DNA of 64,000 bases from Devosia sp. (GTDB taxonomy: Bacteria; Pseudomonadota; Alphaproteobacteria; Rhizobiales; Devosiaceae). The stretch spans positions 182,379-246,378 of the forward strand of contig NZ_JAQGJV010000009.1 in the NCBI RefSeq assembly GCF_028290435.1, given 5' to 3'. Positions 42,623-51,952 of this stretch are shown here, in pieces (within the stretch, counting starts at the first letter, position 1; each line of letters starts with the position of its first letter). The notes under the pieces were generated by a model, which saw only the letters and a list, made by a program, of their open reading frames with translations, was not told where the DNA came from and searched no databases. Both the position numbers and the translations under genes were made by a program.

Positions 42623-43663
42623 TTACGGGACCGAGGTCACCGGCGTTGCGGGCGGCTTGAGATTGCCCCAGAACGAGGGATCATCGACATTGTCCTTGGT
42701 GATCGCGGCGCCCGGGATCTTGATCGTCGGTCCCCAGGCTTCGTCGGTAACCGTCGACTTCAAGCCGAGCACGTCGTATTCGCCCGGTTCGATCTTGGTC
42801 TTGGCCACGATCTTGTCCATGAACATCGCGATGGCGGCGGCCTGAGCGTAGAGCGGCTGCTCCACTTCCACCTGCATCCAGCCTTGGCGGATTAGGTCGA
42901 GCGCCACCGGCGCCCCGTTCGAGCTCATCACATAGACCTCGCCCGGCTTCTTGCCGGCCGCTTCCAGCGAGGCGACGGCCGCCACCGAGAGATGGGCGGC
43001 ATGGCTGAAGACGATGTCGATATCGGGATTGGCCAGCAGCTGATCCGACACGATGGTGCCGGCATTGCTGGCTTCCCACTGCATCGCAGGCTGGCTGATG
43101 ATCGTCACTTCGGGGAACTTGGCCATGCGTTCCTCAAAACCCTTCTGGATATCGAGGGTGTAAGGATCGCCCGGGTCGCCCAGCACCTGCAGCACCTTGC
43201 CTTTGACCGAACCGTTCTTCTCGGTCAGCAGGCGCTGCACCTGTTCGGCGGCCACATAGCCGATCTCCACCGTGCCTGCCACCGAGGTGAAATCCGACAT
43301 GGTCGAGGAAATCTGCCGATCGAATTCAACCACCGGAATGCCGGCAGCGCGGGCGGCCTCAACCGATGGTGCCAGCGCGTTGAAGTCCACGGCGGCCAAA
43401 ATGATCGCCTTGGGCTTGAGCGCGATGACGTCGTTCATCTGGCTCTGCTGCAGGTCGGTCTTGTTGTCGGCATTCAGCGTGGTCACGCTATAGCCAACCT
43501 GCTTGAGGAACATTTCGATCGCGCTGACCGAGCCGGTCTGGAACTCATCGATCAGGGTGGGGACCATGTAGTAGACTTTGCCCTTATCCTGGGCATAGGC
43601 GGGGTGCAGCAAGGCGGCCATTCCGGCCAGGAGAACCATGCCGTATTTCAACAAGTGTCTCAA
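42623..43663 (-). CDS. Sugar ABC transporter substrate-binding protein
   Basis: 346 residues of the periplasmic-binding protein type 1-like sugar family. The signal peptide is about 1-24 ([20 protein letters not shown], cleavage near AYA/QD). The start is a TTG at 43663 with AGAGGAG 7-10 bases upstream. Features such as [20 protein letters not shown] and the [12 protein letters not shown] loop fit ribose/fructose-type binding. It follows the ATPase gene after 25 bp. Confidence 0.9.
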   Translation of the reverse strand: MRHLLKYGMVLLAGMAALLHPAYAQDKGKVYYMVPTLIDEFQTGSVSAIEMFLKQVGYSVTTLNADNKTDLQQSQMNDVIALKPKAIILAAVDFNALAPSVEAARAAGIPVVEFDRQISSTMSDFTSVAGTVEIGYVAAEQVQRLLTEKNGSVKGKVLQVLGDPGDPYTLDIQKGFEERMAKFPEVTIISQPAMQWEASNAGTIVSDQLLANPDIDIVFSHAAHLSVAAVASLEAAGKKPGEVYVMSSNGAPVALDLIRQGWMQVEVEQPLYAQAAAIAMFMDKIVAKTKIEPGEYDVLGLKSTVTDEAWGPTIKIPGAAITKDNVDDPSFWGNLKPPATPVTSVP

Positions 43664-43688
43664 TTCGTCGCTCCTCTGAACCGGAATT

Positions 43689-44465
43689 CTACTGCCCCGC
43701 GCCCATGCCCGGTCCGGTACCGGCAAGGGTCTCGCCCGTGATCATGCCGATCACTGCGTCCGCGTTTGTCTGTTTGCGTGGCACGTCGCCCGCCACCACG
43801 CCCTGGCGGATCACCACCATCCGGTCGGCGACCTGGAAGGCCTGCTGCATGATGTGGGTGATGATGACGACGCCGATGCCCTGCGCCGCCACCTGCCGGA
43901 TCATTTCCAGCCCGCGCTTGGTCTGCTCCACCCCGAGTGCGGCGAACGGCTCGTCCAGCAACACCAGCTTGCCGCCCCAATGCACGAAGCGATTGAGCTC
44001 GATCGCCTGGCGCTGCCCGCCCGACAGGTGCTCCACCTTGCTGCGCAGCGAGGGAATGCGGGTGCCGGCATTGGCCATCGCCTTGGCCACCTGCTCCTCC
44101 ATCCGCTTTTCATCGAGTACCTTGATACCCATGATCGACTTGGTCAGCTCACGGCCCATGAAGAAATTGGCGACCACATCCACATTGGTGCATAGCGACA
44201 GGTCCTGATAGACCGTCTCGATCCCCGCCGCCTTGGCCTGCGATGGCGATTTTGGGCGAAACTCCTTGCCCTCGAACATCATGCTGCCCGAGCTGGCCTC
44301 GAGCCCGCCCGAGATGATCTTGACCAGCGTTGACTTGCCCGCGCCATTGTCGCCCAGCAGGGCAATCACCTCGCCCTTGGCGATGGAAAACGACACGCCC
44401 TGCAGCGCCTGCACAGCACCGTAGTTCTTGGTGATATTGTCGAGGACGAGGAGAGGTTCGGTCAT
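43689..44465 (-). CDS. Sugar ABC transporter ATPase, single-domain (FrcA type)
   Basis: 258 residues. Walker A GDNGAGKS, signature LSGGQRQA, Walker [14 protein letters not shown]-loop ITH. The length shows one ATPase domain, as in fructose-type FrcA and unlike the two-domain RbsA. The third residue after DEP is Phe where Thr is usual (DEPFAALG rather than DEPTAALG); Ala-Ala-Leu is kept. The ATG overlaps the ROK stop by 4 bp. Confidence 0.9.
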   Translation of the reverse strand: MTEPLLVLDNITKNYGAVQALQGVSFSIAKGEVIALLGDNGAGKSTLVKIISGGLEASSGSMMFEGKEFRPKSPSQAKAAGIETVYQDLSLCTNVDVVANFFMGRELTKSIMGIKVLDEKRMEEQVAKAMANAGTRIPSLRSKVEHLSGGQRQAIELNRFVHWGGKLVLLDEPFAALGVEQTKRGLEMIRQVAAQGIGVVIITHIMQQAFQVADRMVVIRQGVVAGDVPRKQTNADAVIGMITGETLAGTGPGMGAGQ

Positions 44466-45628
44466 GCGGCCATTCCGTTCGAGAACGGATCGCGCTCGCG
44501 CACGCGATCGGATGAATTTGGCAAATCCTGCCGGGGCGACAACACGCCGGATACGGCCAAAGCCGCCGCGCCGCGCAGCACCGATTGATGTCCCACCGAA
44601 GCGGTTACCCGTGGCGTCGTGCGGTCGTAGCGGCTGGAAATCGAGGTCTGAAGGTCTTCGGTGGTTGCCACGAGGGCGTTGATCAGATCGTCCGGCGCAA
44701 GGCCGCCCAGCACGATAGTCTGCGGGTCGAACAGGTTCTCGATGGTCCGCACCGCGCTGTGGAAGATCGGCGTCACTGCCGCCACCCATTCCGCCTGGCT
44801 CTGCTGCTTGGGCCGCTGGCTGAAACTATCGAGTGACAGATAGCGCTCCAGGCACCCCGCGTTGCCACACGGGCAGGGCAGACCGCCCGGCACCGCCGGA
44901 ATATGCCCAATCTCGCCCGCATTGCCCCAGGCACCGCGTACCGGCACACCATCCTGCATCATGGTGCCGCCCAGGCCCACGCCAAGGTGCAGATAATAGA
45001 ACTGCGCCATCCCCGCGCCTTCGCCGTAAAGCCGAACACCCACCGCCGCCGCAACCGTATCGACCGCGATAAACGCCGGCAGCTTGGAAACCTCTTCCAG
45101 CCGCGCCCGCACCGGTACGCCGGACCAGCCATCCAGCGTCGTCGGCCCGACAAAGCTCATCGCCTGCACATCGAACGGTCCCGGCATGGCAAAGCCGACG
45201 CCCAGCATCCGCCCATCGGGACGCAATGCCCGCATTTCGGCAACCAGTTCGGCAATCAGCGCAAATGCATCATTGGGGGTGGGATGCGGATGGCTGCGCG
45301 CCGCGCTCCCCAGCATGTCGCCCACCAGGTTCAACAGCGCGGCATCGACACCCAGCGGCGTGACCGAAATCCCGATGACAAACCCGCCATCCGGATTGAG
45401 ATGCAGCGTCGTCGGCGGCAGGCCACGACCCTTGGGCTTTTCGCGCACCGACAGGAGATAACCCTGCTCCTCCAGTTCGCGCACGATGGTGGATACCGTC
45501 TGCACCGTCAGCCCGACCCGCTCGGCGATATCGCCACGCGTCGCCGGCCCGTCATTGCGGATGCACTCGAGCACGATGCGCCGGTTATACGGCCGCGCCT
45601 GCTCCTGATTTGTGCCCCTCAACACCAT
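44462..45628 (-). CDS. ROK-family transcriptional regulator
   Basis: 388 residues: N-terminal winged helix-turn-helix (about 20-70), then a ROK sugar-kinase-like domain with the zinc motif CPCGNAGCLE and the AGEIGH motif. The ATG at 45628 has AAGGGG close upstream, better than those at 45643 or the GTG at 45658. It heads the sugar importer operon, so it probably represses it and senses the sugar or its phosphate. It contains a sugar-binding GNAGEIGHI region. Confidence 0.9.
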   Translation of the reverse strand: MVLRGTNQEQARPYNRRIVLECIRNDGPATRGDIAERVGLTVQTVSTIVRELEEQGYLLSVREKPKGRGLPPTTLHLNPDGGFVIGISVTPLGVDAALLNLVGDMLGSAARSHPHPTPNDAFALIAELVAEMRALRPDGRMLGVGFAMPGPFDVQAMSFVGPTTLDGWSGVPVRARLEEVSKLPAFIAVDTVAAAVGVRLYGEGAGMAQFYYLHLGVGLGGTMMQDGVPVRGAWGNAGEIGHIPAVPGGLPCPCGNAGCLERYLSLDSFSQRPKQQSQAEWVAAVTPIFHSAVRTIENLFDPQTIVLGGLAPDDLINALVATTEDLQTSISSRYDRTTPRVTASVGHQSVLRGAAALAVSGVLSPRQDLPNSSDRVRERDPFSNGMAA

Positions 45629-45767
45629 CGCAGTCCCCTTCATGGCGGAGACTTGCACCGTGGATTTATTATGTCAAATGGATTTCAAAAATGCTTATCT
45701 GCCAACGAAGATGTGGAACGCCGGCCGCCGTGACGTGTTGGTGAGTGCAAACCGAAGGAGATCGATC

Positions 45768-46373
45768 ATGCGATTTGGTGTCATGGGTACGGGACAAGTC
45801 GGCAGCACCATTGCGGGCAAGCTGGCCGCTTTGGGCCACGATGTCATGCTGGGTTCGCGCGAACCCGGCGGCGAGAACGCCAAGAAACTCGGCCTGAAGG
45901 TCGGCACTCACGCCGAGGCCGCAAAGCACGGCGAATGGATCGTCGACGCCATGCCGGGCGAACACGCGATCGACAGCCTGCGCGGCTGCGACATCGATGG
46001 CAAAATCCTCATCGACATCGGCAATTACGAGTCTGCTGTCGACCAACCTATCGTCACTCCGCTGGGTGAAGCCATTCAGGCAGCGTTCCCAAAAGTGCGG
46101 CTGGTCAAGACACTCAACAGCATCAGCGCCCACCTGATGGTTGATCCGGCCAGCCTCGGCGCTGCCCACACGGTTTTCATCGCCAGCAACGACGCCCGCG
46201 CCAAAGCCGAAGTGACGGACCTGCTGCGCGCCTTCGGCTGGAAAGACATCCTCGATCTCGGCGACCTCACCGCCTGCCGCGCCATGGAACAGTTGGTCCC
46301 GATGTGGATACAGCTCGAAAAGTTTTATGGCGGCCCCGATTTCAATCTCGCAGTCGCCCGGCAGCCTGCTTGA
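45768..46373 (+). CDS. F420-dependent-reductase-like/NADP oxidoreductase (NADPH-binding Rossmann protein)
   Basis: 201 residues. The Rossmann motif MGTGQVGSTIAG and the NADP-type LGSREP start belong to the F420-dependent NADP reductase-like (NAD_binding F420) family; most bacterial members are simple NADP oxidoreductases of unknown substrate. GAAGGAG precedes the ATG at 45768; the longer frame to 45612 runs over the ROK promoter. It is divergent from the ROK gene. Confidence 0.85.
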   Translation: MRFGVMGTGQVGSTIAGKLAALGHDVMLGSREPGGENAKKLGLKVGTHAEAAKHGEWIVDAMPGEHAIDSLRGCDIDGKILIDIGNYESAVDQPIVTPLGEAIQAAFPKVRLVKTLNSISAHLMVDPASLGAAHTVFIASNDARAKAEVTDLLRAFGWKDILDLGDLTACRAMEQLVPMWIQLEKFYGGPDFNLAVARQPA

Positions 46374-46386
46374 ATGGCAGCTAGGA

Positions 46387-47289
46387 CTACTCTGCCGTTG
46401 CCTTGATAAAGTCCACGAATGCCCGCAACGGCGCCGGAACCAGACGGCGTCCGGGATAATAGAGAAACGGCCCCGAAAAGCGCTGCCACCAGGGCTCGAG
46501 CACCGGCTCCAGCGCGCCACTCTCGAAGTGCGGTCGCAGCCAGTCCTCGAACAGGCCCACGATGCCGCCACCCGCTATCGCCACGTCAACAGCCAGGTCG
46601 CTACCACCGCCGGCCTGCACGATCAGCGGTCCGGTGGCGTCGATCCGCACCACCTCGCCATCATGATGGAACTCCCAGGGCGCCATGGCTCGGCCCGAAA
46701 AACGGCTGCGCAAGCAGGCATGCTCCAGCAGGTCGCGCGGATGCTCCGGCCGTCCATGGCGATCGAGATATCCCGGCGATGCCCCGAGAGCATAACGCTG
46801 GGTGCGCGGCCCGATCGGTACCGCGATCATGTCCTGCTCCAGCCGCTCCTCGTAGCGGATGCCGGCATCGCAGCCCACGGCCAACACGTCCACAAAGCCT
46901 TCCTCGGTGATAATCTCCAGCCGAATATCCGGGTAAGCGGCGAGAAACGCCGGCACGATCTTCGGCAGCACCAGCCGCGCCGCGCTCCCCGGCACATTGA
47001 GGCGCAACAGCCCGGCCGGCTGGTCGCGAAAGCCGTTGACCACGTCGAGCGCCGCTTCCACTTCGTTCAACGCCGGGCTCAGCCGGTCCAGTAGACCCTG
47101 CCCAGCTTCCGTGGGAACCACGCTGCGTGTCGTGCGGTTAAGCAATCTCACGCCAAGCTGCGTTTCAAGCCGCCGCACGGCCTCGCTCAAGCCGGAGGCG
47201 CTGCCACCACTGGTGCGGGCGCCCTCGCGAAAGCCGCCGGCCCGCGCCACAGCCACAAAGGCATTCAGATCGCCCAGATCGGTTTTCAT
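46387..47289 (-). CDS. LysR-family transcriptional regulator
   Basis: 300 residues: N-terminal winged helix (about 4-62, DLNAFVAVARAGGFREGART, LSEAVRRLETQLGVRLLNRTT) and a type 2 periplasmic-binding-like effector domain (about 90-295). It is divergent from the aldo/keto reductase gene, which is the expected target. The start at 47289 is the family N-terminus. Confidence 0.92.
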   Translation of the reverse strand: MKTDLGDLNAFVAVARAGGFREGARTSGGSASGLSEAVRRLETQLGVRLLNRTTRSVVPTEAGQGLLDRLSPALNEVEAALDVVNGFRDQPAGLLRLNVPGSAARLVLPKIVPAFLAAYPDIRLEIITEEGFVDVLAVGCDAGIRYEERLEQDMIAVPIGPRTQRYALGASPGYLDRHGRPEHPRDLLEHACLRSRFSGRAMAPWEFHHDGEVVRIDATGPLIVQAGGGSDLAVDVAIAGGGIVGLFEDWLRPHFESGALEPVLEPWWQRFSGPFLYYPGRRLVPAPLRAFVDFIKATAE

Positions 47290-47381
47290 TGTTCGCTCTT
47301 CCGCACAACCCGTGCCGATTGTGGCCGGTTATCGAAAGCAGATGCAACCTCTATCTATGGCGTCCTCTACAGGAGATCATC

Positions 47382-48263
47382 ATGTCCAGCATCGACAAAT
47401 CCGGCACATTCCTTCTCGGCGGCCGCAGTGTGAAGCGGCTCGGCTACGGCGCCATGCAGCTTGCCGGTCCCGGCGTTTTCGGCCCGCCCAAGGATCGTGA
47501 TGCGGCCCTGGCCGTGCTGCGCGAAGCCATCGCCCAGGGCGTCGACCACATCGACACCAGCGACTTTTATGGCCCGCACGTCACCAACCAGATTATCCGC
47601 GAGGCGCTGGCGCCCTATTCGGACGATCTGGTCATTGTCACCAAGATCGGCGCACTGCGCGGCACCGACGGCTCGTGGAACCCCGCCTTCGCGCCTGAAC
47701 AACTGACCCAGGCAGTGCATGACAACCTGCGCAATCTCGGCCTCGACGTGCTCGACGTCGTCAACCTGCGCGTCATGTTCGGCACTCATGGCCCCGCCGA
47801 AGGCTCGATCGAGCCGACCCTGACGGTCCTGGCCGATCTGCAGCGGCAGGGCTTGGTGCGCCATATCGGCCTGAGCAATGTCACCGCCAACCAGGTCGCC
47901 GAGGGCCAAAAGATCGCCAAGATCGTCGGCGTGCAGAACCAGTACAATCTGGCCCATCGTGGCGACGACGCGCTGATCGACGATCTGGCGCGGCAGGGCA
48001 TCGCCTATGTGCCGTTCTTCCCGCTCGGCGGCTTCAGCCCGCTGCAATCCTCGACCCTGTCCGACGTTGCCCAGCGCCTCGGCGCCACGCCCATGCAGGT
48101 CGCCTTGGCCTGGTTGCTGCGGCGGTCGCCGAACATCCTGCTCATCCCCGGCACTTCGTCCGTCGCCCATCTGCGGGAAAATCTCGCAGCAGCCGACCTC
48201 GATCTATCCGACGAAACCCTGACCGCCCTGGACGGCGTCGCGGCGAGCGCCAACGCGGCCTGA
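47382..48263 (+). CDS. Aldo/keto reductase
   Basis: 293 residues with the TIM-barrel signature: DHIDTSDFYGPH (Asp and Tyr of the active site), LVIVTKIG (Lys) and LSNVTANQV near the NADPH site, ending NLAAADLDLSDE. AGGAGA precedes the ATG. It belongs to the AKR group related to pyridoxal and oxidoreductase subfamilies; substrate is open. A divergent LysR regulator likely controls it. Confidence 0.9.
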   Translation: MSSIDKSGTFLLGGRSVKRLGYGAMQLAGPGVFGPPKDRDAALAVLREAIAQGVDHIDTSDFYGPHVTNQIIREALAPYSDDLVIVTKIGALRGTDGSWNPAFAPEQLTQAVHDNLRNLGLDVLDVVNLRVMFGTHGPAEGSIEPTLTVLADLQRQGLVRHIGLSNVTANQVAEGQKIAKIVGVQNQYNLAHRGDDALIDDLARQGIAYVPFFPLGGFSPLQSSTLSDVAQRLGATPMQVALAWLLRRSPNILLIPGTSSVAHLRENLAAADLDLSDETLTALDGVAASANAA

Positions 48264-48308
48264 TCTGCCCATCGCGTTCACAATCGGCAACCTTATCGAC
48301 CCCTCGAC

Positions 48309-48339
48309 ATTGCAGTTGCAAATCATTTGCAACTGCAAT
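48309..48339. promoter_or_regulatory. Mur (Fur-family) box upstream of mntH
   Basis: ATTGCAGTTGCAAAT (48309-48323) and ATTTGCAACTGCAAT (48325-48339) form a perfect 15-bp inverted repeat with a 1-bp centre. The inner TGCAAAT-C-ATTTGCA matches the manganese-responsive site bound by Mur in alphaproteobacteria. Confidence 0.8.
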
Positions 48340-48371
48340 ACTCATGTCGCAGAGCCGGTTTGGAGTTTTCG

Positions 48372-48479
48372 ATGCATCGCCGTAGATTTGCCGCCCCGGG
48401 CCCCGTCGCCCGGCCTGCCCTCGAAGCCTCCGCCGCCGCCCATTTCATCGCTGCTCGGCAATTCACGGTGGCCTCATGA
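48372..48479 (+). CDS. Candidate 35-aa leader ORF overlapping mntH
   Basis: ATG at 48372 with GGAG six bases upstream; the product starts [20 protein letters not shown] and ends at a TGA overlapping the mntH ATG by 4 bp (ATGA). Its ribosome-binding sequence is better than that of mntH itself. The arginine run and coupling suggest translational control of mntH; no family is known. It could also be chance in a G/C-rich leader. Confidence 0.4.
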   Translation: MHRRRFAAPGPVARPALEASAAAHFIAARQFTVAS

Positions 48480-49813
48480 CCGTGGAAGCGCGCGCGCCAA
48501 AAGTATTCTCCGGCTGGAACCAGGGCCGGGGCGAGGCCTCGCTGGCCGATGTGCATCGCACCGTCAAGGTCAGCGGCAATGTGTGGCGCCGCGCCGCCGC
48601 CTTTGTGGGCCCCGGCTACCTTGTCGCGGTCGGCTATATGGACCCCGGCAATTGGGCGACCTCGCTCGCCGGCGGCTCCAAGTTCGGCTATGCGCTGCTG
48701 ACCGTAGCGCTGGTGTCCAACATCATGGCCATCGTGCTGCAATCGCTCTGCGCCCGCCTCGCCATCGCGTCGGGCCGTGATCTGGCCCAGGCTTGCCGCG
48801 ATGCCTTCCCCCGCCCCGTCGCCTGGGTGCTGTGGGCCATGGCGGAACTGGCCATCATCGCCACCGATATTGCCGAAGTCGTCGGCACCGCCATCGGCCT
48901 CAACCTGATTTTCGGCATTCCGCTGGAAATCGGCGTGCTGATCACCGCCCTCGACGTGTTTCTCATTCTCTACCTGCAGCGTGTCGGCTTCCGCTGGGTC
49001 GAGGCGCTGGTCGTCGCCCTGCTCGCCGTCATCGCCGCCTGTTTCATTGTCCAGATCGCCATGGCCGATCCGGTCTGGGGCGACGTCATCCGCGGCTTCG
49101 CGCCGACCACCGAAATCGTCACCAACCCCGAAATGCTCTACCTGGCGCTCGGTATTCTGGGCGCCACGGTCATGCCGCATAACCTCTACCTGCACTCTGG
49201 CATCGTGCAGACCCGCGACTATGGCAACTCCATTCCCGAGAAGAAGGAGGCGCTCAAATTCGCCACCATCGACTCCACCGTCGCGCTGATGTTCGCGCTC
49301 TGCATCAATGCCGCCATCCTGATCCTGGCCGCCGCCACCTTCCACGCCGCCGGCCAGACCAATGTGGCCGAACTGGGCGAGGTCCATAGCCTTCTGGCCC
49401 CCATGCTTGGCCTCGCCATTGCGCCCACCCTGTTCGGTATCGCGCTGCTCTGCTGCGGCATCAACTCCACCGTGACCGCCACGCTGGCCGGCCAGATCGT
49501 CATGGAGGGCTTTCTCAATATCCAGCTTGCCCCCTGGCTGCGACGACTGATCACCCGCGCCATCGCCATCATTCCGGCGGCAGCGGTCACCATCTGGTTC
49601 GGCGAAAGCGGCACGGCACAATTGCTGATCCTGACCCAGGTCGTGCTCAGCCTGCAGCTCTCCTTCGCGGTGTTCCCGCTGGTCATGTTCACCGCCGACA
49701 AGACCAAGATGGGCGCCCTGGTGGCCCCGATCTGGCTCATCGCCGTGGCAGTGTTCATCGCCGTCGTCATCGCCGCGCTGAACATAAAACTGCTCTACGA
49801 CTTCGTGCTCTGA
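48476..49813 (+). CDS. mntH: NRAMP-family Mn2+/Fe2+ transporter
   Basis: 445 residues with about 11 membrane helices. The metal-binding signature DPGN is at 56-59 in the first helix and MPH at 233-235 in the sixth, both invariant. It imports manganese by proton symport across the inner membrane. The Mur box lies 137 bp upstream, so expression should fall when manganese is plentiful. A leader ORF overlaps its start. Confidence 0.95.
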   Translation: MTVEARAPKVFSGWNQGRGEASLADVHRTVKVSGNVWRRAAAFVGPGYLVAVGYMDPGNWATSLAGGSKFGYALLTVALVSNIMAIVLQSLCARLAIASGRDLAQACRDAFPRPVAWVLWAMAELAIIATDIAEVVGTAIGLNLIFGIPLEIGVLITALDVFLILYLQRVGFRWVEALVVALLAVIAACFIVQIAMADPVWGDVIRGFAPTTEIVTNPEMLYLALGILGATVMPHNLYLHSGIVQTRDYGNSIPEKKEALKFATIDSTVALMFALCINAAILILAAATFHAAGQTNVAELGEVHSLLAPMLGLAIAPTLFGIALLCCGINSTVTATLAGQIVMEGFLNIQLAPWLRRLITRAIAIIPAAAVTIWFGESGTAQLLILTQVVLSLQLSFAVFPLVMFTADKTKMGALVAPIWLIAVAVFIAVVIAALNIKLLYDFVL

Positions 49814-49932
49814 GGGGAGGCACCCTCATCGGGCCCTTCGGACCGGGGAGAAATAAGAGGCACCCTACGTCTATTCCTCTCCCCGTTGGGGAGAGGGTGG
49901 ATCGGCGAAGCCGAGACGGATGAGGGTGTCTG
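49811..49932. repeat. Dispersed intergenic repeat, copy 2
   Basis: CCTCTCCCCGTTGGGGAGAGG (9-bp stem) preceded by GGGGAGGCACCCTCATC and followed by GATCGGCGAAGCCGAGACGG and ATGAGGGTG. Same block structure as copies 1 and 3. It begins directly at the mntH stop. Confidence 0.65.
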
Positions 49933-50016
49933 TCCCACCGGATACCAAGCGTTTCTCCCCCTTATCCCCGCTCACAGCCCCCGCCCTAGACTCTCCGCCA
50001 CAACCGGAGACCCGTC

Positions 50017-51087
50017 ATGGACGAAACTTCCCGCCTCAGCCTGCCCTTCATCATGCCCCAACAGGCGCAAAAACATGTGACCCACAACGAGGCGCTGCAG
50101 GCGCTCGATGCCCTCGTGCAGCCGGTGGTCGAGAGCCGCACCATCACCACGCCACCAACGACCCCCCTGCTCGGCGATGCCTATATCGTGGGCCCGTCCG
50201 CCTCCGGCGCCTGGTCCGGCCACGATAGTGAGATCGCCGCCTTCCAGGCCGGTGCCTGGCTGTTTTACGATCCCGCGCCCGGCTGGCAGGTCTATGCCAA
50301 ATCCGAGCAGGCCATTCTGGTCTTCGACGCCGGCGCCTGGACCGCGCTGGCCTCCAATGGCTCGGCGGGCATTCCAAAGCTTGGCATCAATACCGGCGCC
50401 GATAGCACCAATCGCCTCGCCGTGGCGGCCGCCGCGAGCCTCTTTACCCACGCCGGCAACGGCCACCAGCTCAAGCTCAACAAGGCGGCCTCCGGCGATA
50501 CCGCCAGCCTGCTCTACCAGACCGGCTATTCCGGCCGCGCCGAAATGGGCCTGACGGGCGATGATTTTTGGCGCCTCAAGGTCAGCCCCAATGGGTCGAG
50601 CTGGTTCAATGCCGTGACAGTGGACAATGCCACGGGCGGCATCACCCTCGTGGCGCCGCTACGCCCCGCCATCGACAATGCCATCACGCTTGGCGCCAGC
50701 GGGGCCCGCTGGTCCGCGGTCTGGGCCGCCACCGGCACCATCCAGACCTCGGACGCCCGGCAGAAAACCGACATCGCCCCTTCCGATCTTGGTCTTGATT
50801 TCATCCTGGCGCTGCAGCCGGTGTCCTATCGCTGGCTGGTCGGCGGCAACGAAGACGGCACGCCGCGCCCTGGCCGCCGCACCCATTATGGGCTGCTGGC
50901 CCAGCAAGTCAAAACCGTCCTCGACACACTCGGCTGCACCGATTTCGCGGGCCACGTGCAGGCCGATCCAGCGGACCCCGAGAGCGAGCAGGGCCTCCGC
51001 TATGACGCTTTCATCGGACCGCTCATCGATGCGGTGCAGGCATTGGCAAAGCGCGTAGAAGAGCTGGAATCATCACGTTCAGAGTAA
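50017..51087 (+). CDS. DUF2793 protein with C-terminal peptidase S74 chaperone domain
   Basis: 356 residues. N-terminal DUF2793 (about 1-110: LPFIMPQQAQKHVTHNEALQ and a GDAYIVGPSASGAWSGHDS region), a beta-rich middle, then the intramolecular chaperone/autoprotease domain starting at SDARQKTDIAPSDL with the candidate nucleophile Ser of TSDAR. This plan is known from phage tail fibres and gene-transfer-agent-like particles, where the end domain drives trimer folding and cuts itself off. No other phage gene is adjacent. A signal peptide is not visible. Confidence 0.85.
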   Translation: MDETSRLSLPFIMPQQAQKHVTHNEALQALDALVQPVVESRTITTPPTTPLLGDAYIVGPSASGAWSGHDSEIAAFQAGAWLFYDPAPGWQVYAKSEQAILVFDAGAWTALASNGSAGIPKLGINTGADSTNRLAVAAAASLFTHAGNGHQLKLNKAASGDTASLLYQTGYSGRAEMGLTGDDFWRLKVSPNGSSWFNAVTVDNATGGITLVAPLRPAIDNAITLGASGARWSAVWAATGTIQTSDARQKTDIAPSDLGLDFILALQPVSYRWLVGGNEDGTPRPGRRTHYGLLAQQVKTVLDTLGCTDFAGHVQADPADPESEQGLRYDAFIGPLIDAVQALAKRVEELESSRSE

Positions 51088-51097
51088 CCTGATGGAG

Positions 51098-51238
51098 CCC
51101 CTCATACGGCGCTGCGCGCCACCTTCTCCCCGACGGGGAGAAGAATACAAAAGATCGTTGCGCTCTCAAGATTCCTCTCCCCGTCGGGGAGAGGGTGGCC
51201 GAGCGGAGCGGAGGCCGGGTGAGGGGGATTCTCTGCAC
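51098..51238. repeat. Dispersed intergenic repeat, copy 3
   Basis: CGGCGCTGCGCGCCACCTTCTCCCCGACGGGGAGAAGAA-type blocks, then CCTCTCCCCGTCGGGGAGAGG, GGCCGAGCGGAGCGGAGGCC and GGTGAGGGGG. It is the closest relative of copy 1 and separates two convergent genes. Confidence 0.7.
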
Positions 51239-51261
51239 GGCCAAGGACCTGTTCGGGCCCC

Positions 51262-51849
51262 CTAAATCTTCAGCCCGCGGATCAGCGCCTTGATGCTTTT
51301 CCGATAGCCCGGCAGTTCCTCCGCAGTCGCCAGCGCCGCGCGGTCGAACATGGTATTGAGCAGATGCGCCAGCGGCAGGACCGGCAAGTCGCGGATGGAC
51401 TTGGCGTCGATCGCCTCGCTCACCCCCTCGATCAGCGTGCGCAGCCCGTAGCGCGCATTGATGGCGTCTAGCGCCTCGCGCCCCAATACGGCCGGCGCGT
51501 CGATCAGCAAAATTTGTCGTCGCCCCGCATCCTGCATGGCGGTCAAAAAGGCGTCGCCGCCCTCGATCAGCGCCTTGACGGGACCCGGGTCGTCCTCGCT
51601 TTCACTGGCCGCATTGATCGCCATGGCCAGCAGTGCGTGCTCCTCCTCCACGACGGCCGCAAACAGCGCCGCCTTGTCGGCAAAATGGTGGTAGAGCGCG
51701 CCGCGCGTCATGCCCGCCGCGGCCACTATTTCCGGGGTGCCCGTGCCCCCATAACCCTTATCGGCGAAGCATTTTCGTGCCGCCGCCAGCAGAGCCCGAA
51801 TGGTCTCGGTCCGCCGCTCCTCCTGCGTCCGCTTCAAACCCTCTTGCAT
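51262..51849 (-). CDS. TetR/AcrR-family regulator
   Basis: 195 residues from the ATG at 51849: helix-turn-helix about 20-55 (FADKGYGGTGTPEIVAAAGM, TRGALYHHFADK) and a C-terminal ligand domain. The frame continues to 51900 only through a 30-bp tandem duplication that repeats YIQSVFMQEG; starts at 51879 and 51900 are therefore possible. It is divergent from a VOC-family gene with a palindrome between them. Confidence 0.85.
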   Translation of the reverse strand: MQEGLKRTQEERRTETIRALLAAARKCFADKGYGGTGTPEIVAAAGMTRGALYHHFADKAALFAAVVEEEHALLAMAINAASESEDDPGPVKALIEGGDAFLTAMQDAGRRQILLIDAPAVLGREALDAINARYGLRTLIEGVSEAIDAKSIRDLPVLPLAHLLNTMFDRAALATAEELPGYRKSIKALIRGLKI

Positions 51850-51898
51850 AAAAACACTCTGTATGTACCCCTCTTGCATAAAAACACTCTGTATGTAC
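51839..51898. repeat. Perfect 30-bp tandem duplication at the TetR gene start
   Basis: Copies at 51839-51868 and 51869-51898 are identical, each beginning CCCTCTTGCATAAAAACACT. Thirty bases keep the reading frame, giving two alternative ATG starts 10 codons apart. The absence of any difference suggests a recent event. Confidence 0.9.
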
Positions 51899-51921
51899 AA
51901 ACTAGATACACACAGTTTGTA
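51896..51921. promoter_or_regulatory. TetR operator candidate
   Basis: TACAAACT (51896-51903) and AGTTTGTA (51914-51921) form a perfect 8-bp inverted repeat with 10-bp spacer in the divergent promoter, 31 bp before the VOC gene start. Confidence 0.6.
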
Positions 51922-51952
51922 ATTTATAGCGCGCTAACGCAAGGAGACTTTG

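Noticed and set aside
48323..49621. 432-codon minus-strand frame over mntH
   Set aside because: Antisense shadow; mntH has both NRAMP signature motifs.
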